In this document: positions 45,201-55,424 of the stretch, one piece after another
Numbering within the stretch: position 1 is the stretch's first letter
Layout: each line of letters opens with the position of its first letter
DNA from: Dipteris shenzhenensis
Lineage: Eukaryota > Polypodiophyta > Polypodiopsida > Gleicheniales
Length of the DNA: 64,000 bases
Strand: one strand, 5' to 3'
NCBI GenBank assembly: GCA_047967505.1
Contig: CM106539.1
The notes under the pieces: generated by a model
Seen by the model: the letters and a program-made list of their open reading frames with translations, nothing else
Database searches by the model: none
Told to the model about the DNA's origin: nothing
Translations under genes and position numbers: made by a program

Positions 45201-45202
<2 letters not shown>
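44170..45202 (-). repeat. Minisatellite of CTCGCAGC units, presumed LINE B 5' UTR
   Basis: Over 1 kb consists of imperfect 18-35-bp units built around GCTGCGAGGGGG followed by GAGAGGGG or GGTGAGGGG (plus strand), arranged in higher-order blocks. For example, a block near 44560-44700 recurs near 44850-44960. It is open on the minus strand for about 400 codons (Ser/Pro/Leu-rich) but this is a repeat translation, not a convincing protein. Its place directly upstream of ORF1 suggests tandem promoter monomers. Confidence 0.85.

Positions 45203-45234
<32 letters not shown>
45203..45234. repeat. (GA)16 microsatellite at the LINE B 5' boundary
   Basis: Sixteen perfect GA repeats (TC on the LINE sense strand) between the LINE B tandem repeats and the RT of the neighbouring LINE. 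Confidence 0.95.
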
Positions 45235-45239
<5 letters not shown>

Positions 45240-45249
45240 TTGTTTGTGT

Positions 45250-46560
45250 GCCGTGGATGATATCTACAATGTGGGGTCACAACTGCAAGCTCGGGAACTT
45301 TGCCAGGATCTTGTATGTGATATCTAGCAGAGTGATCAATCTCCACTGGCAAATATCAGTCCTACCCCCCCACCCCCCCCACTTTTTTGTGATCAAGTCC
45401 ACCTCGACTTAAGGACTATGGTAGAGACCCTGAGTCAAAAATCTCCTAAAAGGCCAACCGGAGGGGGGGTGAACGTGGTCCCAAGAAACATCTGAAGAAG
45501 GTCGGAGTCAAACCATCCTCCCTCAGACACTTGTCGAGTAGGAGGGCTTTTAGGGCCTCCCAAAGCTCCTCATCTGTAAAAGACGCTTGCATCTACCTGC
45601 ACATTCATTGAGAGACCATTGTCAGAATATGGGCCCAGACTACCTCTCGCGCTGCAAGGACTTGAAGGGACTCCTAGTCCAACTGAAAAAGCTGTCGAGA
45701 GAAATCTGTGGTCATCTGTAAGATCTCCCGAAAATATGAGTGAAGCTGCCCACTCGCATCTTGCAATCTTTGTAACTGCACTCCAGAAGAACAAGGGAGA
45801 GTGGTCTAGAAGAACTACATGGTCATCCGAACACCCTGCTGAACCCAACATGCCAACAAGGAATGATATGAGAACTCAGCCCTACGAATGTCAGTGGCCT
45901 GGAGGTCGACTCGCATGGTCTCATAGTGGTTGGTTAGCCACTGAGAGACCAAGTCCTGCTCTGTAAGTCTCTCAGTAACACCATGTCCCACCTCATGGCT
46001 CTCTCGTGCTCCTGAAAAGAGTGTTTCCATCGAAGGACCTCATTTCTCCTCTGAATAGCATTTGCTACCTAGGTGGCCCAACCATCCCTGGGAGGGCTCT
46101 TGGGCTAATGCCCAATCTTAACCACGGGGCCTGCTGCAGCTTCTCCTCCTCAAGTAGAGTAGTGGGGATATGGACCCCTCTTTGCGAAAGTCCTCGGTGA
46201 GACTGCTCTATATGTAGCAATATTTGGTAGTGATTTGACATCATCGTCTTTACTAACATATGCCTATGCATCGCCAAATCCCCAACATAGAAAATTTCCA
46301 GGTGCTCAAGAAATCCATCAAACCTCCACTAGCTAAAAGAGAAACAAAGGCTGTCAAGGAGTCTAGAGAGCTCTGCCTCTCTCCAAGGGTCACGGCCACT
46401 GACCAAGAAAATAAACTGCTCCCAAGTGCTCCTCTCTCCCACAAGCATAACCAAATGAAAGCACCACCATAGTTTTTTCAATACATTACCATACAATACG
46501 TAATAAGGGTGCAGAAGTATGATTGGAGTATGGTTCAGCCCCAGGGGCTGAATCATACGT
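45250..46560 (-). pseudogene. LINE fragment: endonuclease/RT linker and RT start
   Basis: Minus-strand blocks in shifting frames: SGRDPWREAELSRLLDSLCF near 46330-46420; RAEFSYHSLLACWVQQG near 45840-45890, the linker helix region; SFTDEELWEALKALLLDKCL then DGLTPTFF near 45510-45590, the RT entry (compare FRTALSALHKGKCPGSDGLT in family A). TYKILAKFPSLQL then HIVDIIHGTQTSF near 45255-45340 matches the next RT block. It is cut at the (TC)16 that precedes LINE B. It belongs to a family related to A but distinct. Confidence 0.65.
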
Positions 46561-46892
46561 GACCCTAGTTTTATTCAAAAAAATACTAGGAAAATATACA
46601 TTATGCACATTTACTTGAGAGAGCTACAAAACTTTCAACTTTAAACATGTATTAATTTTAAAGTCATGATTCCACAGATCATAGTCATCTGGATTTTGAT
46701 ACATAGTGATAGACACCAAAACATCATGATCAAAGGTAGCGGGTAGTAGATACTAGAAAATTGAAAGTAGCCTGTAGGTACTACATGAAAACATCATATA
46801 AGAAACTGATAAGACTGCCAGGCTGCCACAGCCAGAAAACAAAGCTGAAATGCATCACAACTAGTGAGGCTCAAGCGTCAAGCTGCATCCTC
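46561..46892. other. Unassigned intron sequence
   Basis: No element recognised between the LINE fragment and the hAT relic. Confidence 0.45.
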
Positions 46893-46975
46893 ATCCTCAT
46901 CCTCATCAGCATCAGCATCATTGCCATCCTCCTCCTCCTCATCATCATCCTCATCCTCATCACTATCATTCTAAT
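46886..46975. repeat. CATCCT/CATCAT microsatellite
   Basis: Imperfect trinucleotide/hexanucleotide repeat encoding the acidic tail of the hAT relic on the minus strand. Confidence 0.85.
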
Positions 46976-48320
46976 TTCCCTCGCAATGGGACTCCAAAAT
47001 ACTAGAGCTGCTTGAAGCTGCAGCAACATCCATCCTTCCTATAACAGGAGGGGCTAGAATCTCCTTTTATCCCTCTGTACTCTCTTGCAAAGCAAACAGC
47101 CTTCTCCTTATTGATAAATTCCAAGGTCACTTCTATCTTCTCAAATCCCCTTTCCTTGATTTTGAGATCAGTTGCAAATTAGTATGGATGTATACTAATT
47201 TCTCTGTATTCTTTGGAAACAGCCTATTCCTTCTTTTGGTATGACCAGTTCCTCTCACAAGGAGCAGCACACATCCCCTGCAGGAGCACTCAAATAGCCA
47301 ATTGCTATAAATTTGGAGTGGGAGCCCCAAATTTCTCCCACCACTCCACCCCTTGGTACATACTCTTATCATCCTTCGTAATTTCCTGAGCAAATGTGTC
47401 TAACATGGACTTATAAATATCTAACTCATCAATTAAGATGCCATGCCTCTCAACATCATACTTTGTGTACGGCTCTGTGACATCCATCTACCCATCATGC
47501 ACCTCCTTATCACCATCTAGATTTTCTCTCTCAAAATAGAATGGAGAACAAAAGCTGTTACATGCAAAGGAGAGTGCATCAGACCCCACTTAACACACAA
47601 GGCTCTAACATCAGCCAACTTTAAGGAGCCTATCGCATCCATAGTTTATATCTTCTCCACCATTCGATCAGTGAGCTCATATACAAGTCCCATGGTGGCC
47701 CCTTTCCTATCAGCCAAACGAAGGATTTTCTAAATAGGTGCAATTATCTTCACACTGACTCTTGCTTCCTGCCAGAATGAGGTCCCCAACATAATGGAAG
47801 ACACCTGTTGTGCTTTCACAGTATGTGATACTTTCTTCCTACAGTACTCATCACTCACAACCATAAGGTGCAATCCATAGTAGACTCTATCATCCAACAA
47901 GTTTGCTAACACGATAAACATGTAAGCAAAAGGAGTCGTGCAGGTTTCACCAATTCCTTCTTGCTGAAAGTTCTATATAATGCTAACATGGTGTGCTTTC
48001 AAGTGACAAACATCACAATCATGTTGGCATGTACTAACACTAGCTTCACCCAGCAAGCTGCCCAATGTCCTCAAACAAGAGGTCAAGGCAATGGCATGTG
48101 CATCTAGTATAGAAAACATGTGGCCCCTAATCCTCTATCAATTCTTCTACTCGCACACAATTAGATGCATTGTCCCATGCATACCTGCACCACATTATCT
48201 GGCCCAACATCAAGAATGGCATCTTTCAATATGTTACATGCACCCCCTGCACTCGGGTGCAAAGTGACACACTGGTTACATCGACAAGTGCGTAATACTT
48301 TCCTAATAGGATATTTTGTC
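46893..48320 (-). pseudogene. hAT-type transposase relic with acidic tail
   Basis: Blocks from right to left: AILDVGPDNVVQV near 48170-48230 and GPHVFYTRCTCHCLDLLFED (frame-shifted, near 48075-48135), the DUF659-like part of the RNase H fold. Then MFIVLANLLDDRVYYGLHLM near 47860-47920 and FWQEARVSVKIIAPI near 47730-47780. The C-terminal dimerisation block has EWWEKFGAPTPNL near 47305-47345 and CAAPCERNWSYQKKEQAV (near 47225-47280). The end is Asp/Glu-rich (46893-46975) and coded by a CATCCT-type microsatellite. Stops and frameshifts are numerous. Terminal inverted repeats were not found. Confidence 0.75.
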
Positions 48321-48326
48321 GTATGC

Positions 48327-49373
48327 TGTGACCCCTTTGTGAGCCCTTGTCCAGGGACAATCAGGCGCAAGCTACGTAAGTCAGTCTCTCAGCCTTAGGT
48401 CAAGTCGGAAGATCAGTCCTTGTTCACTAGTATCCATTGGAGAACCATAGGGTAGTGTTTCCGTCTTAGGTTTAGGTCCAGCATAGGATAGGAGCCCTTC
48501 TAGTCCCTCTTAGGGCTGGAACAAGTGAAGAGAATGGCAGGGGAAGGGCTGCTTTTATAGGCTATCCTGCACCCCTCCCTAGGCTACCATATATGGGGCC
48601 TAGGGATGCCTTTATGACCAGCCCCAAAAGCCGTATAAATAGGGGGCCTCCACGCCCTCTTTCCTTATTCAGTTCCCCCCCTCCTTCAGCCCCTGCTCAG
48701 CCCTCTCTGAACAGCCTGACACTCACCCCCAGTGGCCCTCTGACCAGCCTCAGCCTTTGGCATCAGTTCAGCCCTCTGGGAAGGTGTTCCCACGACGCAT
48801 CAGACGGAGAGTCAGGACAATGAACGGAGTAAGGTTTGGGGTCTGTTTCAGCAGCTCTTTTCAGTTATCTCTTACACTTTTACACAGCTCATTCTCAGCT
48901 CTTTATTTCAGTCATCTCTCAGCTCTCTTATAGCATCTATCACTCCTAGTTTTCACTCTCTCACTCACGCAGTAACCTGCATTCTGGTGGACAGCACAAG
49001 CCTCTCCCTTGCATTGCAGAAGCATCCTACATCGTCAGTGTGGATAGCATCAAGGTCTCGGTATTGGTCGGCGTTTCCTCTCAAGTCTTTGGGTTTGTTC
49101 TACGTGTGCACAGTAAGCTCTTCAAAAGCGCGTTCCGTGCTCTCTCGAAGAGTGTTCTTTGTATTTCTCAGCTCTCTAAGTATAAAGCAAATTCTCCCCT
49201 AATTGGCAGAGGGAGCCCTCAGTGGGTACATGGACCCAATCGATTGTCGACTCTACTCTCTCTCTACCCTCATCTCCTTTCTCTCTCTATGGTGGATTAC
49301 GCTAATTCCTCGCTAAAGGTTTAAAGAAGGTCCTGCTGTGAATTACACGATCAGATTACCGTTGCATGTTACA
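48327..49373 (+). repeat. Copia 5' LTR (about 1 kb; left edge uncertain)
   Basis: Ends in TGTTACA one base before a primer-binding site. CCGTATAAATAGGGG near 48632 is a good TATA box. TGTGACCCC at 48327 is the best start (TG...CA), but there is no partner LTR to confirm it. Confidence 0.55.
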
Positions 49374-49374
49374 T

Positions 49375-49386
49375 TGGTATCAAAGC
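49375..49386 (+). promoter_or_regulatory. Copia primer-binding site
   Basis: TGGTATCAAAGC, close to the initiator Met-tRNA complement. Confidence 0.75.
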
Positions 49387-49434
49387 TTCGGTCTGTATCT
49401 AGCTTGACTACCGCAAGACACACAATCAAACGCC

Positions 49435-51760
49435 ATGGAAGGGTCGGGAAAAGGATTCACCCTTCAAGACTTTGAAGAGGAGAAAGACTACCAACAAGAT
49501 CGGTGCCCAGGCAAAGAGGCAACAAAAGATAGACCGAGAGACGATGCTTCTCAACACAAACAGATATTAGCCGCTATGGAGGCAAGTTTGAGCGCAGCAA
49601 CCGTCACCGCCACAGCTTTGTCATCGACAAAGGTAGAACCACTCACTCGGTCCACTTCAAATTTTGTTGAGTATGATAACAAGTGTGACCATTCAACAAT
49701 TTTGCAATTTATTCACCCTCTCCAACACACTGAAGGAGGCATCCCTCCAAAATAACAAGGAGATGCCGTTTCATTCAGGTCCTATAAATATCAGTTTTCT
49801 GCTTTAGGTGTTGCTGACAGTTCAAAGATTGTCAATAAAGTAAGGTCCTCTAAAAATCCATTTCCTTCTTTAGGTGTTGCAATCAGTTTAGAGATTGTCA
49901 AGTGCGTTTCCCGCGCTTGCAAATGGCTACATGCATGACTATTCTCAACTTTGGAGAGGGTGGAAAATAAGATGGGAGCAACTACCCCATCTGGAAGGTA
50001 AAGCTCAAAAGTTACTTGGTTTTGAGGCCGATCTAGGAGATCACCAAAGGAGCGGGAGTGAAGCCTAAGGACTCACGGATCCAGTAACAAGTGTCGTGAC
50101 AGTAGCAAATCCAGTGGCAATGCGAGATTTGATATAGAAGATGCGGAGGCATTTCCCACGATAATTGGAATCAGTGTAGATTCTATTATACCCCACATCT
50201 AGCTTGCGGATACGACGGAAGAGGCTTGGAAGATCTTGAAGGATCTATATGAGACCAACAACACATCTTGCATCCTTTCCCTCCAGAATCAACTGTTCAC
50301 CAAGATGGATGAAGGGAACAAATCCATGACCATCTCACTAAGGTGAAGGTCGTGAGCGACCAATTGACGGCGATGACACAAGTCTACTGGCCATGCATGT
50401 ACTTGGCTCTCTTCCCAGAAGCTTTAAAGGTTTTGTCATGATAGCGACAATAGGTCAACAGACTACTCCAATGATGTTTGAGGAGCTTAGTCCACTGTCC
50501 TCTACTACTCCAAGAAGAAGCCCGAGAGAAGCAACACGATAAAGATGATGGTGACAAGGCCTTCCTCCAAAAGGTAAAAGCGGAATAGGAAGGCCTGGAA
50601 AAGGCAATCACGAGGATGACGACGGATCTAAAAGGAGCAAGCTAGAAGATAGTGGAGACAAGAAAAACAGGAATTGGGACCAAACGTGTTTCTACTGTGA
50701 CAAGCTAGGCCGCATGGCTAAAAATTGCAGAAAGAACAAGGCAGACCAAAAGCGGAAGGAAGGTAACAAATCTAAAGAAGAGTCAAAGTCGAATTCAACA
50801 AACGTTGCAAAAGAGGAGATCTTTCTAGTTATAGAGCACTACTCAGCTCATGCAATGAGGATAATGAAGGCTAGTATGCTGAGTCTTGACAGCAGTGCCT
50901 CTAGAGACATGTCAAACAAAAAAACCTTCAATGTGTGCACCCGGATTCATCTGCAAGTGCTGAACACAGCAGTGCCTCTAGACACATGTCCACCAACAAG
51001 AATCGATTTAAGGTACTTCAAGCTGCACATTCTTATTCGTCTGTAACTGTCAAAGACTGCAAGAGGTGCTAAATAGAAGGAATTCGGAGCATTCCATTCA
51101 CCACAAATTCAGGTGAATAAAAGGTACAAATGTTCTTCATGTTCCTAATCTTTGCAAGGATCTTCTATTTGTCAGCTAGATCACAAAGAATAGGATAAAG
51201 GCTGAGTTTGATGATGGAAGAGTCGTGACCCAAATCAAAGGACACAGGAAACGGGGTGACAAGAGGAACACAGGAGCATGGGCTGTACAAAATCAGGCCT
51301 TGATGGCCCAAGTGGATAAAGATAGTTCGAAGCTGTGGCATGAAAGGTTCGTACATGTCAACTATGGGACTCTCTCGGAGATGCAAAGAACTGGATTAGT
51401 AGATTCACTTCCACACATTGAAGACAATGCAGAGGTCTGCCAGGGTGGCATGATGGGTAAGCAACACCGAGAGGCATTCCCAAATGTGGCTACGCAAAGA
51501 GCCAAGGTTCCACTGGAGTTGGTCCATTTTGACAAATGCTTGGAAAGATGTCCACAACATCATTTTCTGGATCTGGGTATTATCTCACCTCATTGATAAT
51601 TTGAGGATGATGATATGGATATACTGCATTGCAAAGAAGTCTCAAGCCTTCATCAAGTTCTAAGGAGTCCAATGCCAGTGTCAAGAAAGCATCGGGAAAG
51701 AAAATCAACCTTCTGAATTGACCAAGGGAAGCATCCCATCACATTTAGAAGTCACATACC
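49435..51760 (+). pseudogene. Truncated copia gag, protease and start of integrase
   Basis: ATG at 49435 (MEGSGKGFTLQDFEEEKDYQ). Gag core blocks lie in several frames: YPIWK-type start near 49980, a LADTTEEAWKILKDLYETNN block near 50205-50260, and MHVLGSLPRSFKGFVMIATI near 50395-50455. The zinc knuckle CFYCDKLGRMAKNC (50690-50735) has Arg instead of the metal-binding His. The protease block is LSLDSSASRDMSNK near 50880-50920 (Gly of DSGAS lost). Pre-integrase: LWHERFVHVNYGTLSEMQRT (51330-51390) and CQGGMMGKQHREAF; the integrase begins VPLELVHFDKCLERC and fades near 51760. RT, RNase H and 3' LTR are absent. Confidence 0.8.
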
Positions 51761-52116
51761 TTAAACTTTTAACTCGGTTGCTAGCATGGTCACAAAGGTC
51801 ACCTCTGGTTTGCAATAATACAATATAGTCTGGCAGCTTGACAGGACACACTACACATACAAGGATAATTGTAATATTTCCATTGCTAAGACGTGAGCTC
51901 TGAAATTAGAAAATCCCCTTACATCAAAAGATAATACTTTGAGGCATACAAGTCTTGATTTTGTTAAACATGTCTTTCCTTGCCTCCTCACAAGTTCAAC
52001 ATTTATTGGATAGATATATACATAGAGTATGCATCAAGTCCTTCAAAATAAAACAAACAATAAGAGTGTAATAAGAATATTATAATATCAAGGTTATTTG
52101 AAAAATGTGATGCAAC
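51761..52116. other. 5' end of the giant MutS2 intron
   Basis: AT-rich, no element recognised. It contains the donor GTTGCATC at its right end (minus strand). Confidence 0.6.
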
Positions 52117-52190
52117 CTTTGCAAAAGTAGCCCTGAGAAGGAGCTCTGACTGTCTTTGGGCACTGCGATGCAGAGCCTTCCTTCTACTTC
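52117..52190 (-). CDS. MUTS2: MutS2-type protein, exon (24 codons plus 2 nt)
   Basis: Acceptor CTTGACAG (to 52191), donor GTTGCATC (from 52116). It encodes EVEGRLCIAVPKDSQSSFSG then LLLQ plus AG, the beta-rich segment that precedes the Ser/Gly loop in MutS-II proteins (a GR-x-C-I pattern leading to GLLL). The split codon AG|T is completed 40 kb downstream at 12004. The preceding intron (52191-52321, 131 bp) has a pyrimidine-rich 3' end. An alternative frame is open here but would not join the neighbouring exons. Confidence 0.87.
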
Positions 52191-52321
52191 CTGTCAAGTT
52201 TAAATGATACCAAAAGAAGGTTAAAGTTAGATTTCAGCCATTCAAACTTTGAAAAGAACTTGACATAATAATGCCATTCATGACCACTACACTTTGACTA
52301 TGACAAAATATGATAAGCCAC

Positions 52322-52378
52322 CTGTGTAGTTGCAGTACCTCCCAGTTCCTTCAACATGCTGCTGAGAAACTCTTGAAC
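52322..52378 (-). CDS. MUTS2: MutS2-type protein, exon (19 codons)
   Basis: Acceptor GTGATATCAG (to 52379), donor GTGGCTTATC (from 52321), phase 0 on both sides. It encodes VQEFLSSMLKELGGTATTQ, the end of the long helix that leads to the EVEGRLCIAV strand. A nearer GT would end the exon 17 bases earlier but puts a stop in frame with the next exon, so the longer form was chosen. Earlier exons were not found in 52379-64000, so the upstream intron exceeds 11.6 kb. Confidence 0.78.
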
Positions 52379-53142
52379 CTGATATCACAACCATTTTGTT
52401 ACTTTCAACCCAGGATAGCATCAATTTCAGCAATGCACCCTTGAGATGTCAGGATTTAAGATTCATGATGCATGACATACTAAATTAGTATGTATCATTT
52501 CGAATCAATATTCATGAGTCTCTATTTTCAATGCATTGAACTTGATGACAACTCATTTACAACACTGTCTTGGAGCTCACAAAAGATAAGTATCAATCCA
52601 AGAGGCATCTTCTTCATAATCCTTCATGCCTTTCTGGTGCAACATCATTAAAGTCATGTATACTGAAATAATATATCTGTGCTTGCTTATTTATTGTCAG
52701 AGGACAGCTTTTACAGTCTTACAAATACTACAAATATTTAATGGCCATCGCATGGTTATCACACACTTGTTACAAGACTTTTGAAATGATTGGAACCCGT
52801 TTTACATTTTATTTTTTTAAATAAATTATGGAATATCAGTTGCAAGGGCACCATGCTTGGATCAGATTTCGCCAAGGCCAACTCATCCCAAAACTTTGAG
52901 ATGCTTCTCAGGGAAATGGCCGAGGAATTCTTCCCCTAGCCATAGGAGATTGCTAGAGAAACATCCAGCCACAAGATTCCAAGTACAGATCTTTACATAT
53001 CCCTTCCTTTTCTCTCCCTTTCCATCTCTTACCTTCCCCTTTCGTCCCTTCTCCCTCTCCTTTTCTATTCCATTCATCGCTGCTTCCTACTTCTTGCTCG
53101 TCATCCGTCATTGCTTCTTGCTCATCACCTCTCTCTCTCTCT
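52379..53142. other. Intron sequence ending in (CT)7
   Basis: No MutS2 exon or element recognised. It ends in pyrimidine-rich sequence and a (CT)7 run (53129-53142) that directly borders a LINE. Confidence 0.55.
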
Positions 53143-55424
53143 AGCGGAGTATGTAATCCATGGGATTGATGCCTTAGCTACAGTCCTCTCCCGTCTTTTT
53201 AACGAGTCCATTTGTACAGGTCTTCCACCTAGTTGGCTAGAAAATACTAAAGTACCCATACACAAGTCGGGGGATCCTTTGGAGGCGTCGAACTACAAGA
53301 CCATTATGATTGGCCATGTCATGGCCAAGATTTATGCGACCATTCTAGAAGGACATATAAATGATCATGCCGAGGCGACAGGTATGAGAGCTAGAGGGCA
53401 GGCAGGATTTCGTGCAGAGCACTCGACTCTAGATCATATCTTCACACTCAGGGCTTTGATTGAGGAGGCGAAGTCACGTAAGCAACGGCTCTATTTATGC
53501 TTCGTGGACTTCAGAAAGGCATTTGACACAGTGCCGCGTTTCAAACTCTTCCAGCGACTTCGTGACTTGGGATTCAGTGGGGAGATTCAATGGGCGATCA
53601 GGGCCTTGTATGAGAGAGTCACAGGTAGAGTCAGGACACGGGTGGGGCTGTCAGGGGAAGTACGCAAGTACGACAGGGGTGAAGCAGGGGCGTCCTTTGT
53701 CTCCGACACTCTTTGGTCTCTATATCGATGAGTTAGAGATGTACATACAGACGATGGGTGGTACAGGTTCTTTTCTGGCAATATCCACGATACCGATTCT
53801 CCTCTATGCAGATGACGTGGTTCTTATTTCTTCCTCCCAGCAGGGTTTACAGGCACATCTCCATGCACTCCACAGCTTTTGTCAGGACAGAGGGTTGTCT
53901 GTAAACCTTGGGAAGACCAAAGTCATGGTCTTCAACACGTCATACCAGGTTTATAGGAGAGGCGAGTTCTCTTTCACATTTGATGGGCAGGAGGTGGAGC
54001 TAGTCAGGGAGTATACATATTTGGGTGCCACATTTAGAGGTCCAGTCTTCACCATGACGCATGCAGCACGAGATAGGATCAGTAGAGGGTATGCCGCCTT
54101 GGCTCTTCTCGAGAGGCAGTGTGCACAGTCACATTTTCAGCATCCCGACACGAAGTCCTTACTTTTCGATACGCTGGTGAGACCTGCAGCCATGTATGCT
54201 AGCCCCTTTTGGGCAGGAGATCTCAGTGTTGCAGATTGGAGACGAGTAGAGAGGTTACAGATCATCATGTTCTCCAGATTGATCAGAGCGAAGCCCACGG
54301 TACCGCATCAGATTATGCTCGCAGACTTCGGAGCTACACCCCTAGCGCTAGATGCAGCATTTCAGTCAGTTACATACTTGCATAGGATCAGGACGCTCGG
54401 AGACTCAGCAGCAGGTAGAGCACGATTACCATGGCTAGCACTGACATCCTCGCAGATGTTAGCGGAGAGAGGTCATACTTTTTGTTGGTACCACACACTC
54501 TCCACATGGCTCACCTCGTTGGCCTTGGATATGGATAGGCTGCCACCATTTCGATACAGCATAGATGCCCCTCGCCTAGACGTTGAGGCCGGCAGGATGC
54601 GTCGTACAGCTACCGGACATAGACCCAGGCGAGAGACTAGGATATGCCCTTGTTGCACTATGGGGGAGATGGAGACTGAGGAGCACTTTGTTTGCAGATG
54701 CCCCTTATATTATGAGATCCGTGGCAGATTTCACTGTTTATTTGGGCACGGATTTGGACCTCTCTCTCGGATTATGGAGTATGAGGATCAGTATTGCTTA
54801 GCGTTGTTCATAAGGGAGATCACCAGATACAGAGAGAGATTCCTCAGAGAGCACCGTAGCATCCCTGCTAGAGACCTGGTTATTCATGAGGAGCAGGACG
54901 AGGCGCAGGACCATGAGCACAGAGATAGCCCATCTTGCCAGAGAGCACCGATGGTTCCACCCCGAGGATGTACATATGACATGATTCGGCAGCACCGCAG
55001 GATGATCTTACACAGAGGCCGTACCCGTCGCTTTATTTCTAGACGACGGAGGATGATGGCAGATTTTCGGAGGAGATTGCTCCATGGAGACTTGGCACCG
55101 CCAGCAGCCCACTTGACACTTGCCCAGATCTTCACACTCATGGCAGGAGGCATGGTCGATGGCCATGACTTCCATCATTTCTTTCCTTACGGAAGACGAT
55201 GTTCCTCATATTTCATATTTTACATTTTGTATCTAGGCATTTTTGGTACTCTATTTCATTTCATTTTGTATCTAGGATTTTTGTAGCCATTTTTGGCATC
55301 TTAGCTGTATTACGATGAGGCCACCTAGTTGGCCCATCGTTGATGATGTATTTTCCTTTCGGATGATTTTGTGTCCCATAGGCCATGTATGGCCTTCCGT
55401 GGACCTTTAATAAAATTTCTTTCT
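53143..55424 (+). mobile_element. LINE B-family copy 1, 5'-truncated
   Basis: Starts abruptly within RT (AEYVIHGIDAL) right after (CT)7. RT blocks: SNYKTIMIGHVMAKIYATIL, FVDFRKAFDTVPRFKLF, a one-base insertion near 53665, then LSPTLFGLYIDELEMYI, LLYADDVVLISS, NLGKTKVMVFN. An in-frame 234-bp deletion removes 78 codons at about 54575 (DAPRL joined to DVEAGRMRR). The zinc-type block ICPCCTMGEMETEEHFVCRC lies near 54640-54700. A small deletion at 55184 removes the usual FGSQTP stop. The 3' end carries the AGGCC/GGCCT stem (55380-55395) and TTTCTTTCTT. Confidence 0.88.

Larger units (their letters stand above)
38652..45202 (-). mobile_element. LINE B: nearly complete L1-type non-LTR retrotransposon
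   Basis: A 5' tandem-repeat region (44170-45202), ORF1 (42578-44116), ORF2 (38934-42752), 3' UTR, stem and TTTC tail. Each ORF is broken by just one TAG stop and neither has a frameshift, making it the most intact element in the window. (TC)16 flanks the 5' side and (TC)9 follows the tail. The 5' side adjoins the RT of another minus-strand LINE (45250-46560). Two further copies of the family lie at 53143-57504. Confidence 0.9.
12005..52116 (-). other. Giant phase-2 intron of the MutS2 gene (about 40.1 kb)
   Basis: The donor after the exon ending at 52117 is GTTGCATC; the acceptor before 12004 is TTGTGCAACAG. The intron contains at least one gypsy element, three copia elements, one hAT relic and seven or more LINEs, most of the LINE coding sequence being antisense to nothing and sense (minus) with the host gene. 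Flanking introns of 131 and 180 bp in the same gene show that small introns also persist. Exon order and phase support one transcription unit; a tandem gene duplication or assembly join could mimic it. Confidence 0.8.

Noticed and set aside
44123-45352. A 409-codon open frame on the minus strand, Ser/Pro/Leu-rich
   Set aside because: It is a translation of the CTCGCAGC minisatellite and (TC)16, with no conserved domain and an entry codon inside another LINE fragment; a repeat artefact is far likelier than a gene.
12005-52116. Search for CRISPR arrays, bacterial operons, tRNA or rRNA genes
   Set aside because: The sequence is plant nuclear DNA dominated by retroelements. The tandem repeats present are micro- and minisatellites without spacer structure, and no RNA gene was recognised.
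52124-52197. Alternative reading TGSRRKALHRSAQRQSELLL
   Set aside because: This frame joins neither the preceding nor the following exon. The EVEGRLCIAV frame does, and fits MutS-II proteins.
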